From contig JAISUN010000013.1 in assembly GCA_031272085.1 (NCBI GenBank), forward strand, positions 1-32,605: a DNA stretch of 32,605 nucleotides. The letters run 5' to 3'. Positions 22,707 through 31,785 of this stretch are shown piece by piece (position 1 is the first letter of the stretch; each line of letters opens with the position of its first letter). The notes below the pieces were generated by a model that saw only the letters and a program-made list of their open reading frames with translations, made no database searches and was not told the DNA's origin. The translations under genes were made by a program, and so were the position numbers. The stretch comes from Dysgonamonadaceae bacterium (GTDB taxonomy: Bacteria; Bacteroidota; Bacteroidia; Bacteroidales; Azobacteroidaceae).

Positions 22707-24263
22707 TTAAAACGGCGGTTCGCTATCGGTATAAGCCGGCAAAGGAGGCGCCTGGTATCCGGCATTTTCGTCGGAATGGTTGCGTCCGTTTTTCTTCGAG
22801 GGAATATCTTCGTAAGGCACCTCGTAGGGCGGACTTTGTTCCAAATTCTGGAAGCGGGCAAATTCCTTGACAAATTGCAGGTTAATGTCCTTGACAGCGC
22901 CGTTTCGGTGCTTTGCAATGATGATTTGCGCGATGCCTTCGGTAGAATTTCCTTCGTTGTCCATATTCAGGCGGTAATATTCGGGACGGTGGATAAAGCA
23001 CACTATATCAGCATCTTGCTCTATTGCTCCCGATTCGCGGAGGTCGGAAAGTTGCGGGCGTTTCGTATCGAAAGCGTCGGCGTTGGTTTTTGCCGCCGGA
23101 CGGTTTTCCACGCTTCGGTTCATCTGCGAAAGGGCTATTATCGGGATATTAAGTTCTTTGGCGAGGCCTTTCAGCGAACTTGAAATAATGGCGACTTCGC
23201 GCTCGCGGGGGATTTTGTTGTCGAATTTCCCGTCGCGGTTGGCGTTCATCAGTTGCAAATAGTCGATAATAATGCACCTGACCTTGTGTTCGCGCACGAG
23301 GCGGCGGGCTTTTGTACGGAGGTCGAAAACCGAAAGTCCGGGCGTGTCGTCGATATAAATAGGAGCGTCGTTCAGGATTTTCAGGCGTTTATCTAATTTT
23401 ATCCACTCTTCTTCGCTCAAACGGCCGGTTTTTATGCTGCTGGCATTAATTTCGGAAACGTTCACGATAAGACGGTTAACTAATTGCAGTTTAGACATTT
23501 CGAGTGAGAAAATGCCTACCGGACAATCGTAATCGACAGCCATATTTTTGGCCATCGACAGCACGAGGGCGGTTTTTCCCATTGAGGGGCGGGCGGCGAT
23601 AATTATGAGGTCGGTATCTTGCCAGCCGAGCGTAACGTCGTCCAAATCGGAAAATCCGGATGGTACGCCGGTAATTTTTCCCCCGTTTTTGGCGGCTTCT
23701 TTCATTTTTTCGACGGCCTCCACGATTACCGGGTTTATATGCGTAAAGTCGCGCTTGATGTTGCGTTGCGAGAGTTCAAAGAGGTCTCTTTCGGCTTCCT
23801 GCATCAGTTCGTCCACGTCGTTGGTTTCGTCGAAGGCCTTTTTTTCGATGTTGGCCGAATACGAAATCAGTTCGCGGGCAAGAAATTTTTGCGCCACAAT
23901 GCGGGCGTGATATTCGAGGTGTGCGCTTGACACCACTTTTTGCGAGAGTTCGCTGATGAAACTTGCACCGCCCACTTTTTCGAGCGTTCCGTCTTTGCGC
24001 ATCTGGTCGGCAACGGTCAGGATGTCGATAGGACGCTGTCTGGCGGCAAGTTTTTCGATGGCCTCGAAGACCATTCTGTGGTAATCGTCGTAGAAACAGG
24101 CGGCTGTGAGCGGGATTTCATTTTCGTTGATGGTCGCGAAAGCGTCTTTTTCGAGCATTAGCGCACCGAGTATGGCTTCTTCAAATCCTCTGTCCTGGGG
24201 TTGAACTCGTCCCTGTATGTCTGCTTTTTCCTGATTTACAGGCTTTTCCGTTTTTTTTGCCAT
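22707..24263 (-). CDS. dnaB: Replicative DNA helicase
   Basis: 518 residues. N-terminal domain begins at about residue 22 (PQDRGFEEAILGALMLEKDA) with the linker near 150-180. The RecA-like part carries Walker A ARPSMGKTALVLSMA (about 225-240), Walker B-type CIIIDYLQLMN, the loop ALSQMNRSVENR, and LSDLRESGAIEQDADIVCFI before AKHRNGAVKDINL. It unwinds DNA at the replication fork as a hexamer and binds primase through the N-terminal part. The C-terminal tail after about residue 465 is polar and Pro-rich. No intein interrupts the P-loop. A -7 box (minus TACCTTTG, complement of 24287-24294) lies about 24 bp before the start. Certain call. Confidence 0.97.
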   Translation of the reverse strand: MAKKTEKPVNQEKADIQGRVQPQDRGFEEAILGALMLEKDAFATINENEIPLTAACFYDDYHRMVFEAIEKLAARQRPIDILTVADQMRKDGTLEKVGGASFISELSQKVVSSAHLEYHARIVAQKFLARELISYSANIEKKAFDETNDVDELMQEAERDLFELSQRNIKRDFTHINPVIVEAVEKMKEAAKNGGKITGVPSGFSDLDDVTLGWQDTDLIIIAARPSMGKTALVLSMAKNMAVDYDCPVGIFSLEMSKLQLVNRLIVNVSEINASSIKTGRLSEEEWIKLDKRLKILNDAPIYIDDTPGLSVFDLRTKARRLVREHKVRCIIIDYLQLMNANRDGKFDNKIPREREVAIISSSLKGLAKELNIPIIALSQMNRSVENRPAAKTNADAFDTKRPQLSDLRESGAIEQDADIVCFIHRPEYYRLNMDNEGNSTEGIAQIIIAKHRNGAVKDINLQFVKEFARFQNLEQSPPYEVPYEDIPSKKNGRNHSDENAGYQAPPLPAYTDSEPPF

Positions 24264-24286
24264 TATATTTTCAAAAATTTATAATG

Positions 24287-24294
24287 CAAAGGTA
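24287..24294 (-). promoter_or_regulatory. Candidate -7 box for dnaB
   Basis: Minus strand TACCTTTG, matching TAnnTTTG, 24 bp before the dnaB start. Confidence 0.5.
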
Positions 24295-24362
24295 GTTCGG
24301 AAAGGTCTGTTTTGGGCAATTTTTTGCGCCCGTTTTTTTAACTATTTATTAACAAAACCTTG

Positions 24363-24950
24363 TTAGTTGAATAATTCTTCCGCCCGAATTTCCAATCCCG
24401 GAAGCGATTTTACGGGAATCAGCGAGTGTTCGTCGTAAAATTGTCCCGGAGCATATTTTCCGTCGTCCTGCAAGAGGAAAACCGTAACGTCTTTATCTTT
24501 CGAGGGCGCGATAACCCAATATTCTTTCACGCCTGCTTTTTCGTAAAGAAGGTATTTATCGTTAAGGTCGTTTTTGCGGGTTGATGGCGAAAGCACTTCC
24601 ACAACGAGGTCGGGAGCGCCCAGACAGCCGCGCTCGTCGAGTTTCGAGAGGTCGCAGACAAGGCAAACATCGGGCTGAACAACGGTATAAATCTTATCGT
24701 CGTCTGTTTCGCCGTTAACGGGCAGCCGGACGTCGAAAGGGGCTACAAAAAGTTTGCATTTTCCCTTATTCAAACGGATGTATTGCCTCATATCGGCATA
24801 AATATTTCCAACCACCGTTGCGTGGGATAATACCGGCGCAGGCGACATCAACTTAATGAAGCCGTTGTAAAGTTCCCGCCTTTTTTCGTCGAACCACGTC
24901 AAATAATCGGCGTAAGAGTAGCGTTTTGCTGCGTCTAATGCGAGTTCCAT
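24363..24950 (-). CDS. Uma2-family (DUF820) putative nuclease
   Basis: 195 residues. Typical features are the N-terminal YSYADYLTWF, ELYNGFIKLMSPAPVLSHAT, VQPDVCLVCDLSKLD and GAPDLVVEVLSPSTRKNDLN followed by KYLLYEKAGVKEYWVI. The Asp of APDLVVEVLS, the Glu two residues on and the nearby Lys fit a PD-(D/E)xK nuclease core, as proposed for Uma2 proteins. These are very common in Cyanobacteria and scattered in Bacteroidota; a biological role is not settled. It stands alone with its own promoter-like box; nothing links it to dnaB beyond orientation. The family call is firm, activity is inference. Confidence 0.88.
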   Translation of the reverse strand: MELALDAAKRYSYADYLTWFDEKRRELYNGFIKLMSPAPVLSHATVVGNIYADMRQYIRLNKGKCKLFVAPFDVRLPVNGETDDDKIYTVVQPDVCLVCDLSKLDERGCLGAPDLVVEVLSPSTRKNDLNDKYLLYEKAGVKEYWVIAPSKDKDVTVFLLQDDGKYAPGQFYDEHSLIPVKSLPGLEIRAEELFN

Positions 24951-24976
24951 AATATTTACCTTAATTTATTTCGGCA

Positions 24977-25006
24977 CAAATATAATATTTTAATTTTTAA
25001 AACAAA
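24977..25006 (-). promoter_or_regulatory. Candidate promoter for the Uma2-like gene
   Basis: Minus strand TTTG (25006-25003), 18 bp, then TATATTTG (24984-24977), 27 bp before the start at 24950. Confidence 0.5.
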
Positions 25007-25024
25007 AATTTTACTGCAATCAGC

Positions 25025-25053
25025 CTTGTTTTCAAATAAAATATCTATATTTG
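25025..25053 (+). promoter_or_regulatory. Candidate promoter for the gene at 25081
   Basis: CTTG (25025-25028), 17 bp, then TATATTTG (25046-25053), 28 bp before the ATG. The -7 box is good, the -33 box weak. Confidence 0.45.
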
Positions 25054-25080
25054 CGGAATAATTTTTAATTAATTTAAGAT

Positions 25081-25653
25081 ATGAAAAAGATTTTATTTTT
25101 GAGTTTATTAATGTTTTCCTTTAATCTAATGGCGCAAACATCGGATTCAGAGAGAATTACGTCTGTAAATGAAAATGATGAAACGACAGCCGTTGCGTCG
25201 GAAGAAAGTTCGAATCCGGAAGCGCTTTTCAGCCCACTGGCGTTTTCAAACTCTTTGGATGTTCCGGTTGAAATTACAGACGCACGTCTGGCCCGCAACT
25301 ACCGCCTCGGTACAAGATTTGCTAAAATTGGAAAAGTTCTGACTTTTGTGGGCGCTCCTGTACTGGTTTTGTCTTCGGTTGGACTGGCTGCTGCCATAAA
25401 TTCCGACGGCAGCGATTTTGAATATGTCAATGGCCAATTTACAGGCGACATCGATGCGCTTGGAGTGGTTTCTTTTTACGGTTTGATTGCCGGCATAGAA
25501 ATGGTTGGTGTTGGAATCCCGCTCTGGATAACGGGCAGCATTATGAAGAAAAACACTCTGAAAGCAGTAAACGAGCAGCAAACTTCATACCAGCCGAATT
25601 ACCGCCTTGGAGTAACCGAATCGGGAGGAATAGGGCTTACGATAAACTTCTGA
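25081..25653 (+). CDS. Hypothetical exported or membrane protein
   Basis: 190 residues, not recognised. A signal peptide (MKKILFLSLLMFSFNLMAQ) is followed by an acidic, Ser/Glu-rich linker to about residue 55. Two hydrophobic stretches, about 82-102 (VLTFVGAPVLVLSSVGLAAA) and 123-146 (LGVVSFYGLIAGIEMVGVGI), could cross the inner membrane or pack in a small barrel. The end YRLGVTESGGIGLTINF resembles the closing strand of outer-membrane or periplasmic beta proteins. It has its own promoter-like element and ends 11 bp from the convergent transporter gene. No operon partner, no function assigned. Confidence 0.75.
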   Translation: MKKILFLSLLMFSFNLMAQTSDSERITSVNENDETTAVASEESSNPEALFSPLAFSNSLDVPVEITDARLARNYRLGTRFAKIGKVLTFVGAPVLVLSSVGLAAAINSDGSDFEYVNGQFTGDIDALGVVSFYGLIAGIEMVGVGIPLWITGSIMKKNTLKAVNEQQTSYQPNYRLGVTESGGIGLTINF

Positions 25654-25664
25654 TAATAAGCCTG

Positions 25665-26789
25665 TTATTTGTGCCTTATAGCCCTTTTTGCAAACGGCAT
25701 CACGAATAACATTCCTACTACTGCAAGCGCCAGAATGTAAGGGAAATAGCCGTATTGTCCGTCGTCGAAAAACAGTCCGACCGCTTTATTAAACACGAAC
25801 TGCCCCCAAAACGCGAGGAAAATTGCGATAGAAAAGGCTGTTCCGGACTGTTTTTTGAATATTGCGCCCAGATAGTTGAACACTACCGGATAAGTTACTC
25901 CTACGCCCAGCCCGACAAGCGCCATTGCCGCATAAGCAGCGAGAATGTTGGTTGAATAGCATAGCAGCGCCACGCCCGAAAGCGCGACAATAAGATAGAT
26001 GTAGAGCGTAATGCTGTTGCCGAGCCGTTTCATAATCGAGCCGAGGAAAATACGCCCGATTAACATTCCGACAGTCATCATTGTCAGCGTCAGCGTGGCA
26101 GTTTCGGAATTGACTTCTAAAAAATTCTCGATATATTTGACCGTGAAATTTCCGCTTGCGCCTTCAAAACCGCTCTGGAAGAACAAAAGCAGTGCAAAAA
26201 GCAGCAAAGCCGGATATTTCAGCAGTTTTAGGCTCGTTTTCAGGGGAATACTTTCCTGCGGGTGAGCGTCGGGAAAGCGGATAAGTATGAAAAACACGAT
26301 GAACAGAGCCATTATAGCCGATGTAATGTTCAGCGGCAAGATATAATCTTCCGGCGAAAAATAGTTCAGCAAAGTCCAGAGCAGGGCGCCGATGCAGTAA
26401 AATGCGCCGAGAATGCTCAACCTCATTCCGCGTTTTTTGTCGTCGTAAAGGCTTGCTACAAGGGCGTTTGTCTCGCCATTGAGGATGCCGCCGCCAATGC
26501 CGAGCATTGCCATGGACAGGTGTAAGATGCTTATTCTGTTGAAATTAGCAAGTCCCTGAATGCCTGTCAGCGCGAGCAAGGCTCCGATAATCAGCATCCA
26601 TTTGTAGCCGAAACGGTCAACTATGGGGCCGAAAACAACCGTACCGATGATAATTCCGATGGAAAGCGTGGACGGTAAAGCATTGGAGCCTTCGCCAAGG
26701 TGCGAAAGGATGGGGCCGAGGGCGAGCATCGTTATTCCAAAAAATGCTAAACCTGCACAGGCAGCGATAAAGACGAGATTTTTATTCAT
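25665..26789 (-). CDS. MFS transporter, probable sugar importer
   Basis: 374 residues from the ATG at 26787-26789; a longer frame to 26867 would add a polar segment with no membrane role and run through the promoter, so it was not used. About 12 hydrophobic helices alternate with short loops. GPIVDRFGYKWMLIIGA matches the MFS signature between helices 2 and 3, and GSIMKRLGNS is its repeat in the second half. Divergent from the arabinose regulator with overlapping promoter boxes, it may import L-arabinose or a related sugar; this is inference from position, and the substrate is not proven by sequence. Confidence 0.85.
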   Translation of the reverse strand: MNKNLVFIAACAGLAFFGITMLALGPILSHLGEGSNALPSTLSIGIIIGTVVFGPIVDRFGYKWMLIIGALLALTGIQGLANFNRISILHLSMAMLGIGGGILNGETNALVASLYDDKKRGMRLSILGAFYCIGALLWTLLNYFSPEDYILPLNITSAIMALFIVFFILIRFPDAHPQESIPLKTSLKLLKYPALLLFALLLFFQSGFEGASGNFTVKYIENFLEVNSETATLTLTMMTVGMLIGRIFLGSIMKRLGNSITLYIYLIVALSGVALLCYSTNILAAYAAMALVGLGVGVTYPVVFNYLGAIFKKQSGTAFSIAIFLAFWGQFVFNKAVGLFFDDGQYGYFPYILALAVVGMLFVMPFAKRAIRHK

Positions 26790-26860
26790 ATTATGCGTTA
26801 GTTGTATTCTGTTTTTACTTTCAAATAATAAACTTTTCAAGTCAATTAATGATGGAAAAG

Positions 26861-26892
26861 TTTGCAAAGATAATAAAATTTTCCTAATTTTG
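26861..26892 (+). promoter_or_regulatory. Promoter of the Nudix-type regulator gene
   Basis: TTTG (26861-26864), 20 bp, TAATTTTG (26885-26892), 21 bp before the ATG at 26914: the best -33/-7 match in the window. Confidence 0.7.
26865..26872 (-). promoter_or_regulatory. Candidate -7 box for the MFS gene
   Basis: Minus strand TATCTTTG. It abuts the -33 box of the divergent regulator gene, so the two promoters overlap and may be controlled together. Confidence 0.45.
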
Positions 26893-26913
26893 CCGAAGTT
26901 TTATCAATTAATA

Positions 26914-27606
26914 ATGCTAAATTATTACGGAAATGAAGATAAAATCCACGTTTCGGTCGATTGCATCATACTTGGATTCAAGGACAAAGAGATAAACGTG
27001 TTGATTATCAAACGAAAATTTGAACCGCTCAAAGGCGAACGCTCGCTGATGGGCGGTTTTGTACGCCGAAACGAAAGCCTCGACGAAACGGTTATGCGCG
27101 TAGTGGCCGACTATACCGGCGTGGAAAACGTTTATATGGAGCAGGTCGGCGCTTACGGAGCCGTTGACCGCGACCCCGCCGGCCGCGTAATTTCCGTGGT
27201 CTATTACGCCCTCATTGATATGCAGCAGTTCGACGAAAAACTGAAAAAACAGCACAATGCCGAATGGGTAAACATCAACTCCGTAGGTACGCTAATCCTC
27301 GACCACAACCGCTTTTTGAACGATACAATCCGCCTGTTGAAACGCCGGACTGCCAACCGTCCCGTCGGCTTCAATCTGCTGCCCGAAAAATTCACTTTGC
27401 CGCAGTTGCAGTCGCTTTACGAGGCTATTTATCAAAAAAACCTCGACAAACGCAATTTCAGGAAAAAAATATTTGAAATGGACATCCTCGAAAAATTGGA
27501 TGAAAAAGACAAAATTACCTCAAAAAGAGGCGCTTACTATTACAAATTCGACAAGGAAAAATACGACCGGCTGCTCGAAGACGGTTTCAGTTTCTCTTTT
27601 ATTTGA
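26914..27606 (+). CDS. araR: Nudix-domain transcriptional regulator, AraR type
   Basis: 230 residues from the ATG at 26914, placed 21 bp after the promoter; the frame is open further upstream but that part overlaps the promoter and the divergent gene. The N-terminal Nudix domain (about 8-150) shows VDCIILGFKDKEINVLIIKR and GGFVRRNESLDETVMRVVAD. The Nudix box has lost its catalytic Glu residues (RVVADY in place of REUXEE), as in NrtR/AraR sensors. A winged helix follows (about 155-230, LPEKFTLPQLQSLYEAIYQK and KRNFRKKIFEMDILEKLDEK). This matches the AraR of Bacteroides (BT0354 type), which represses arabinose genes and is released by L-arabinose. Neighbours araD, araA and arabinofuranosidases support it. 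Confidence 0.88.
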   Translation: MLNYYGNEDKIHVSVDCIILGFKDKEINVLIIKRKFEPLKGERSLMGGFVRRNESLDETVMRVVADYTGVENVYMEQVGAYGAVDRDPAGRVISVVYYALIDMQQFDEKLKKQHNAEWVNINSVGTLILDHNRFLNDTIRLLKRRTANRPVGFNLLPEKFTLPQLQSLYEAIYQKNLDKRNFRKKIFEMDILEKLDEKDKITSKRGAYYYKFDKEKYDRLLEDGFSFSFI

Positions 27607-27610
27607 ACAT

Positions 27611-27636
27611 TATGTTTAATAACATATAATTTTTTT
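27611..27636 (+). terminator. AT-rich terminator after the regulator gene
   Basis: TATGTT (27611-27616) and AACATA (27621-27626) form a 6-bp stem with loop TAAT, followed by TAAT and six T. The stem is weak but placed right behind the stop. Confidence 0.5.
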
Positions 27637-27659
27637 AGCGAAATCTGAAAAAATATCCC

Positions 27660-27667
27660 TAATTTTG
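27660..27667 (+). promoter_or_regulatory. -7 box of the arabinose operon
   Basis: TAATTTTG, 79 bp before the ATG at 27746 and immediately before the palindromic operator. No clear -33 element; such promoters often depend on an activator or tolerate a weak -33 box. Confidence 0.5.
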
Positions 27668-27678
27668 TCCCTGAAAAT

Positions 27679-27700
27679 TAAGTGTAAAATTATACACTTA
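27679..27700 (+). promoter_or_regulatory. 22-bp palindrome, probable AraR operator
   Basis: Perfect 8-bp arms TAAGTGTA (27679-27686) and TACACTTA (27693-27700) around a 6-base centre, itself mostly symmetric. It begins 12 bp after the -7 box, so it covers the expected transcription start, the classic place for a repressor. No second copy was found in the window. Binding by the Nudix regulator is inference. Confidence 0.7.
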
Positions 27701-27745
27701 TTTGGCGGCGATTAAGAAATAACAACATAAAATAAATTTAATATC

Positions 27746-30139
27746 ATGAAAAAGAAGTGTTTTTTGCTACTTTCCGTATGCTTGATGGCGGGAATAATCC
27801 GCGCACAAGTCGGTTCGGTAAATATCGACGTTGACGCTAATACGAAGATTGCCACTGTAACCAAGTATTTTAACGGAACAAATATTGAAGACCTCAACAA
27901 TCAGACAAACGGAGGTCTGTTAAGCCAATTGATTCATGGAGAGGCGTTTGAAGAAAACATTGACCCCGACTTCCTGAATCTCAGCAAAGGAGATTATTCC
28001 AAAGTGTATGTAGTTCTTGACGAACGCAGGATTCCGCATTTACTCAGTCAGGCGAACATCTATACCCGCTTGACATGGAATAACCTGAACGATAAGTATG
28101 ATTTCAATTCAAAGGACATTTACAGTCCTTCGTCGGGCGGACAAGGCATGATGTCTTTCTCCCAACCGGTAACTATCGGCGACTGGAAGTTCAACGGCCG
28201 ATTTTTGGTATATGATTCGCTGCCGCCCAATATCCAACGTATTATGCTCGAACGCATCAACGGCAATGAGCAAATATCCAAATATTGGACTAAACTTACG
28301 GCAGGCAATCCGCAATTTAAATACACCCTCGAACGCGACGGGCAGGCCTATATGGGACGGCAGACGCAAGTCATTTCCTTCACGGGAGGCAGCGGCGAAG
28401 TCGGCCTTATAAATAAGGGACTGTATAAGCAGGGTATCCGCTTCGATGCAAACAAGCCTTACGACGGCGTCCTGCGCATTAAAGCGGCCAAGCCCACTAC
28501 TATCAACCTTTCTCTGCGCGACGAAAACGGGAAAGTTTTAGCCGAAAAGCCGTATTCACTAAAAGGAGACGGCAGTTATGAGAAAGTAGAGTATGAACTG
28601 ACGCCCAACGGTAGCACCATCAAGGGCAGTTTTGGCGTATCCCTTAAAAGTCCGGGCGAAATACGCATGGGCTATGCCTTCCTGCAACCCGGTAAATGGG
28701 GCAGGATAGAAGGCGGATGGCCGATACGTTCGCAGTTTACCGACGCATTGAAACGCCAGGGCATATTAGCGTTTCGCTATAACGGCTCGATGGTGGATGT
28801 AGGCGCCGACACCTATCTCTATCGATGGAAAAAGATGATTGGCCCGCTCGACGAGCGCAGAGTGTCTTTCCGTAACGGATTCAATCCTTATGCTACCCAC
28901 AGTTTCGGCTTTATCGAGATGCTACAAGCGGCAGAGGCCATCGGCGCAACTGCCATTATCGGCATGTGCATGGATGAAAGTTACGAAGATATTCGCGACT
29001 TTGTGGAATATTGCAATGGCCCGGTAACATCCACATGGGGCGCTCTGCGGGCAAAACACGGACATCCGCAACCGTATAACCTGCGATATATACAGGTTGA
29101 CAACGAACGGCAGATATCCCGCGGCTATGTCGAGTGCATGAAGAAGTTTGCACAGGCGGCATGGGAAAGCGACCCGCAAGTATCAATCATGGCTTCGCTT
29201 AATATCGGAGGCGACGGATACATACGCGGCGGTTCGGCTATGGAAAAAATGCGGCTCGAACAGTTGGAACGTCAATTGCAGGAAGCCGGCGGCCCGATGC
29301 CAATGGGCGGCGGTCCGCAATCCGGACAGTTCGACCGTCAACGTATGATGTTGCAAATGCAATACCAGCAGGCTAAACAACAAATCGGCGAATCGTACGC
29401 ATTAGCGTCGGAGATGATAGGATGGTTCATTGCGCAGGGTAAGGGCGACAAAGTATCCTGGGACCCGCATTACAGCGGCCAGCGGAACTTTGCCGACGGC
29501 GGCGACCGCTACCTGAACGAAATGGGAATCACGCTGCAACGTGAATTGGCAAAAGACTATCCGGGCTATCACCTCGCCCTTCATCCTATGGAAGAAAATG
29601 GCTCGCGCTGCGATTGGGACAGGGGACTCGCACATGCACATAACTGGAATACCAACCAACGCTACGGCGACAGTTTCGTCATGCTGGGCACAGCCAACAC
29701 TTTCCAGCCGCACGGCCTGCATTATATGTGGGACCAGGGACGTATTCACTATACAGCCGACACTATCTGGTTCCAGCCCTCCGCTTATGTGGATGAAATA
29801 ATGATGCAGACATGGAAACCTAATGTGGTACAAGCCGGCAGCTCCGAAGAAACAACCCTCGACGTTACCGCTAAACTGAGCGATAAGAAGGATGAGTTGA
29901 GCATATATGTGGTCAACCTGTCCGACCATCCGCAGGACGCGGTTATTAATGTGGCGAATTTCAAATTTAAGTCGCAGGCGCAGGTTATCACACTCGGCGA
30001 TTGCGATTTGACCGAATATAACACTTATGACAATATGAATAATGTGTCGCCGAAATATTCAAAAGCGGTCATAAGCAGTAAAAATGCCAAATATACTTTC
30101 CCAAGATATTCATATACGGTAATAACTTTGAAAAAATAG
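27746..30139 (+). CDS. Secreted alpha-L-arabinofuranosidase-like glycosidase (GH51-like)
   Basis: 797 residues with a signal peptide (MKKKCFLLLSVCLMAGIIRA). After an N-terminal strand region (TKYFNGTNIEDLNNQTNGGL, then HGEAFEE) comes a likely inserted carbohydrate-binding-type beta-sandwich (about 130-315). The barrel carries RYIQVDNERQ (Glu454, candidate acid/base; most GH51 have GNE here) and HPMEENGSR (Glu616 or Glu617, candidate nucleophile). A Gln-, Met- and Gly-rich stretch (about 500-550) interrupts the barrel. The C-terminal beta domain (about 700-797) fits the arabinofuranosidase C-terminal domain. It would cleave arabinofuranosyl side chains outside the cytoplasm. It opens the arabinose operon, behind the operator; the next gene follows after 52 bp. 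Exact GH subfamily is unsure. Confidence 0.8.
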   Translation: MKKKCFLLLSVCLMAGIIRAQVGSVNIDVDANTKIATVTKYFNGTNIEDLNNQTNGGLLSQLIHGEAFEENIDPDFLNLSKGDYSKVYVVLDERRIPHLLSQANIYTRLTWNNLNDKYDFNSKDIYSPSSGGQGMMSFSQPVTIGDWKFNGRFLVYDSLPPNIQRIMLERINGNEQISKYWTKLTAGNPQFKYTLERDGQAYMGRQTQVISFTGGSGEVGLINKGLYKQGIRFDANKPYDGVLRIKAAKPTTINLSLRDENGKVLAEKPYSLKGDGSYEKVEYELTPNGSTIKGSFGVSLKSPGEIRMGYAFLQPGKWGRIEGGWPIRSQFTDALKRQGILAFRYNGSMVDVGADTYLYRWKKMIGPLDERRVSFRNGFNPYATHSFGFIEMLQAAEAIGATAIIGMCMDESYEDIRDFVEYCNGPVTSTWGALRAKHGHPQPYNLRYIQVDNERQISRGYVECMKKFAQAAWESDPQVSIMASLNIGGDGYIRGGSAMEKMRLEQLERQLQEAGGPMPMGGGPQSGQFDRQRMMLQMQYQQAKQQIGESYALASEMIGWFIAQGKGDKVSWDPHYSGQRNFADGGDRYLNEMGITLQRELAKDYPGYHLALHPMEENGSRCDWDRGLAHAHNWNTNQRYGDSFVMLGTANTFQPHGLHYMWDQGRIHYTADTIWFQPSAYVDEIMMQTWKPNVVQAGSSEETTLDVTAKLSDKKDELSIYVVNLSDHPQDAVINVANFKFKSQAQVITLGDCDLTEYNTYDNMNNVSPKYSKAVISSKNAKYTFPRYSYTVITLKK

Positions 30140-30191
30140 GCTAAATATGATTGAATAATATAAAATTAATGAATAAATAAATATTTTTGTC

Positions 30192-31784
30192 ATGAAAAGA
30201 ATTTTTTTAATCTGCGCAATAGCGTTATCGGGAGCATTTGTAATCAATGCTCAAAACCGTTTGATTGTCGATGCCGACCAGGGCAAAGAAACAATCAGCA
30301 AACATATTTACGGTCATTTCTCGGAACATCTCGGACACTGCATCTACGGCGGTATCTGGGTGGGCGAGAACTCTACGATTCCCAACACCCGCGGCATCCG
30401 CAACGATGTGGTTAAAGCCTTGAAAGATTTGCAGATACCCAATCTGCGCTGGCCGGGCGGCTGTTTTGCCGACGAATACCACTGGATGGACGGTATCGGC
30501 CCACGCGACAAACGCCCGAAAATGATAAATACGCACTGGGGCGGGGTAGTGGAAGACAACAGTTTCGGAACTCACGAATTTCTTGACCTCTGCGAGCAAC
30601 TCGGCTGCGAGCCTTATATCAGCGGCAACCTCGGCAGCGGCTCGGTCGAAGAAATGTCGAAGTGGGTTGAATACATCACCTTCGACGGCGAAAGCCCGAT
30701 GGCAAACCTGCGGAAACAAAACGGTCGCGAAAAACCATGGAAAGTGAAATTCTGGGGCGTCGGCAACGAAAGTTGGGGCTGCGGCGGAAATATGACAGCC
30801 GAAACTTACTCCGACCAATACCGCCGCTATGCCACTTACTGCCGTGATTACGGCAACAACCGCCTGTATAAGATTGCCTGTGGAGCCAGCGATTTTGACT
30901 ACAACTGGACGGAAACAGTAATTAAAAACATCGGCAACCGTATGAACGGGCTTTCGCTGCACTATTACACCGTTCCGAAATCGTGGCAGGATAAGGGTTC
31001 GGCTACGCAATTCGATGAAGCAGAATACTTTACAACTATTCAAAAAACTCTGAGGATGAACGAGTTGCTGACTCAACATTCTACAATTATGGACCGTTAC
31101 GACCCGCAAAAACGCATCGGCCTGATTACCGACGAATGGGGCGTGTGGTATAACGTCGAACCCGGCACAAATCCCGGCTTTCTGTATCAGCAAAATACGC
31201 TTCGCGACGCTATTGTAGCCGCTCTGAACTTTAATATTTTCAATGCGCATTGCGACCGCGTGAAAATGGCCAATATCGCCCAGATTGTCAATGTTTTGCA
31301 ATCGGTTATCCTTACCGATAACGAGAAAATGGTTCTCACGCCGACTTATTGGGCTTTTTACCTTTACAAGGTTCATCAGGACGCGACTTTGCTGCCTGTA
31401 AACCTGACTTGCGGCAAATATGGCGTGCAAAATGCAACGCCTCCGGCATTTGAACCTCCCGCCGGTTTTCCGGGTGGCAGGCAACAGGGCGGACAGATAG
31501 ATGTAATCAGCGCTTCGGCCTCGAAAGACGCTTCCGGAAAAATCCACATTACATTGGTTAATGTTGACCCCTCGAAAGCGCAAACGCTTGAAACCGAACT
31601 GCGCGGCGCAACAGTGAAAAAAATCACCGGAAAAGCGCTGACATCGGCAAAATTACAGGATTTTAATTCTTTCGACAATCCTGAAACAGTGGGAGTTAAA
31701 GAATTCAAGGATTTTAAACTCCAAAATGGAAAAATTTCCGTAAATTTGCCCTCAAAATCGGTGGTTTTACTGGAAATTGAGTGA
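30192..31784 (+). CDS. Secreted GH51 alpha-L-arabinofuranosidase
   Basis: 530 residues; signal peptide [20 protein letters not shown]. Text throughout is classical GH51: [53 protein letters not shown] with acid/base Glu193, and ITDEWGVWY with nucleophile Glu315. [20 protein letters not shown] and the C-terminal beta domain (about 400-530) complete it. [15 protein letters not shown] insert (about 421-435) is unusual. The enzyme releases terminal L-arabinofuranose from arabinan, arabinoxylan or their oligomers, here after export. It follows the 797-residue glycosidase and is followed after 1 bp by araD, so all are one operon. High confidence in family and reaction; the polymer is unknown. Confidence 0.94.
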   Translation: MKRIFLICAIALSGAFVINAQNRLIVDADQGKETISKHIYGHFSEHLGHCIYGGIWVGENSTIPNTRGIRNDVVKALKDLQIPNLRWPGGCFADEYHWMDGIGPRDKRPKMINTHWGGVVEDNSFGTHEFLDLCEQLGCEPYISGNLGSGSVEEMSKWVEYITFDGESPMANLRKQNGREKPWKVKFWGVGNESWGCGGNMTAETYSDQYRRYATYCRDYGNNRLYKIACGASDFDYNWTETVIKNIGNRMNGLSLHYYTVPKSWQDKGSATQFDEAEYFTTIQKTLRMNELLTQHSTIMDRYDPQKRIGLITDEWGVWYNVEPGTNPGFLYQQNTLRDAIVAALNFNIFNAHCDRVKMANIAQIVNVLQSVILTDNEKMVLTPTYWAFYLYKVHQDATLLPVNLTCGKYGVQNATPPAFEPPAGFPGGRQQGGQIDVISASASKDASGKIHITLVNVDPSKAQTLETELRGATVKKITGKALTSAKLQDFNSFDNPETVGVKEFKDFKLQNGKISVNLPSKSVVLLEIE

Positions 31785-31785
31785 T

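Noticed and set aside
26623-26913. Upstream extension of the Nudix regulator frame
   Set aside because: The extension overlaps the divergent MFS gene and contains the promoter of the regulator; the family starts near MLNYYGNEDKIHVSVDCI.
30182-30189. TATTTTTG before the second GH51 gene as a promoter
   Set aside because: It lies only 2 bp before the ATG, so transcription would begin inside the gene.
30225-31583. 452-codon open frame on the minus strand opposite the GH51 gene
   Set aside because: It mirrors a strongly supported GH51 gene with both catalytic Glu motifs; the minus-strand protein has no recognisable domain and no promoter.
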